A stretch of 7,360 nt of DNA from NCBI GenBank assembly GCA_002307115.1, contig DBTP01000086.1, positions 1 through 7,360 of the forward strand, read 5' to 3'. Origin of the DNA: Fibrobacter sp. UBA1313. GTDB taxonomy: Bacteria; Fibrobacterota; Fibrobacteria; Fibrobacterales; Fibrobacteraceae. How positions within the stretch are numbered: the stretch's first letter is position 1; every line of letters begins with the position of its first letter. The notes under the pieces are model-generated. The model saw nothing but the letters and a program-made list of their open reading frames with translations, was not told the origin of the DNA and made no database searches. A program made the translations under genes and the position numbers. Shown here piece after piece: positions 7,305-7,360 of the stretch.

Positions 7305-7310
7305 AAGATA
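7305..7310 (-). promoter_or_regulatory. Candidate -10 box of the Cys-rich gene
   Basis: The minus strand reads TCTATCTTCCC, with the same CTATCTT core as the surE candidate and a T-run just upstream. It would leave a leader of about 30 bases that includes the ribosome binding site. No clear -35 is present; the expected place falls in the hairpin at 7327-7355. Confidence 0.4.
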
Positions 7311-7320
7311 GAAAAATGTA

Positions 7321-7355
7321 AAGGAAAAGACCCTCAGTATTTTACTGAAGGTCTT
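7321..7355 (-). terminator. Hairpin at the right edge, probable terminator of an upstream minus-strand gene
   Basis: AAGACC (7327-7332) pairs with GGTCTT (7350-7355), and TCAGTA (7334-7339) with TACTGA (7343-7348), around a three-base loop with one C/A mismatch. On the minus strand it runs into TCTTTTCCTT, a broken T-tract. It most likely ends a gene beyond the right edge; an attenuator for the Cys-rich gene is less likely because the candidate promoter lies downstream of it. Confidence 0.6.
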
Positions 7356-7360
7356 GTTCA

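Overview
The window carries five protein-coding genes and no RNA gene, insertion sequence or CRISPR array that I can see. From left to right they are: a membrane-anchored SGNH/GDSL hydrolase (minus strand, cut by the left edge), hisS (minus), surE (plus), gyrA (plus) and a short acidic protein with a striking Asp/Cys-rich middle (minus). The organism is a bacterium of intermediate GC content. The SGNH family type, the A/T-rich spacers, the frequent lack of Shine-Dalgarno sites and the TATCTT-like promoter boxes fit the Fibrobacterota/Bacteroidota side of the tree. Fibrobacter would be my first guess, but this is inference and no single gene proves it.

Left block (1-2830, minus strand): hisS is followed after 11 bases by the SGNH hydrolase gene, so the two look like one transcript. 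HisS is a housekeeping class II aminoacyl-tRNA synthetase. The hydrolase has an N-terminal membrane anchor and a complete set of SGNH catalytic blocks, with a long insertion between blocks I and II. This suggests an envelope O-acyl esterase or transferase.

Middle (2831-6423): a 94-base A/T-rich spacer holds divergent promoters for hisS and for surE-gyrA. surE (survival-type 5'/3'-nucleotidase) and gyrA (DNA gyrase subunit A) lie head to tail with only four bases between them, and the gyrA ribosome binding site sits inside the end of surE. GyrA has the catalytic tyrosine, the GyrA box, six recognisable C-terminal blades, an unusual acidic insertion between blades 3 and 4, and an acidic tail.

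Right block (6424-7360): gyrA and the last gene converge on a 159-base spacer that holds one terminator for each direction. The last gene encodes 228 residues I cannot assign to a family. Its two ordinary-looking halves are separated by about 60 residues dominated by Asp, Glu and Cys, with twelve cysteines in CxC arrangement. It is the most novel item here and a plausible metal-binding protein. A second hairpin at the right edge abuts its promoter.
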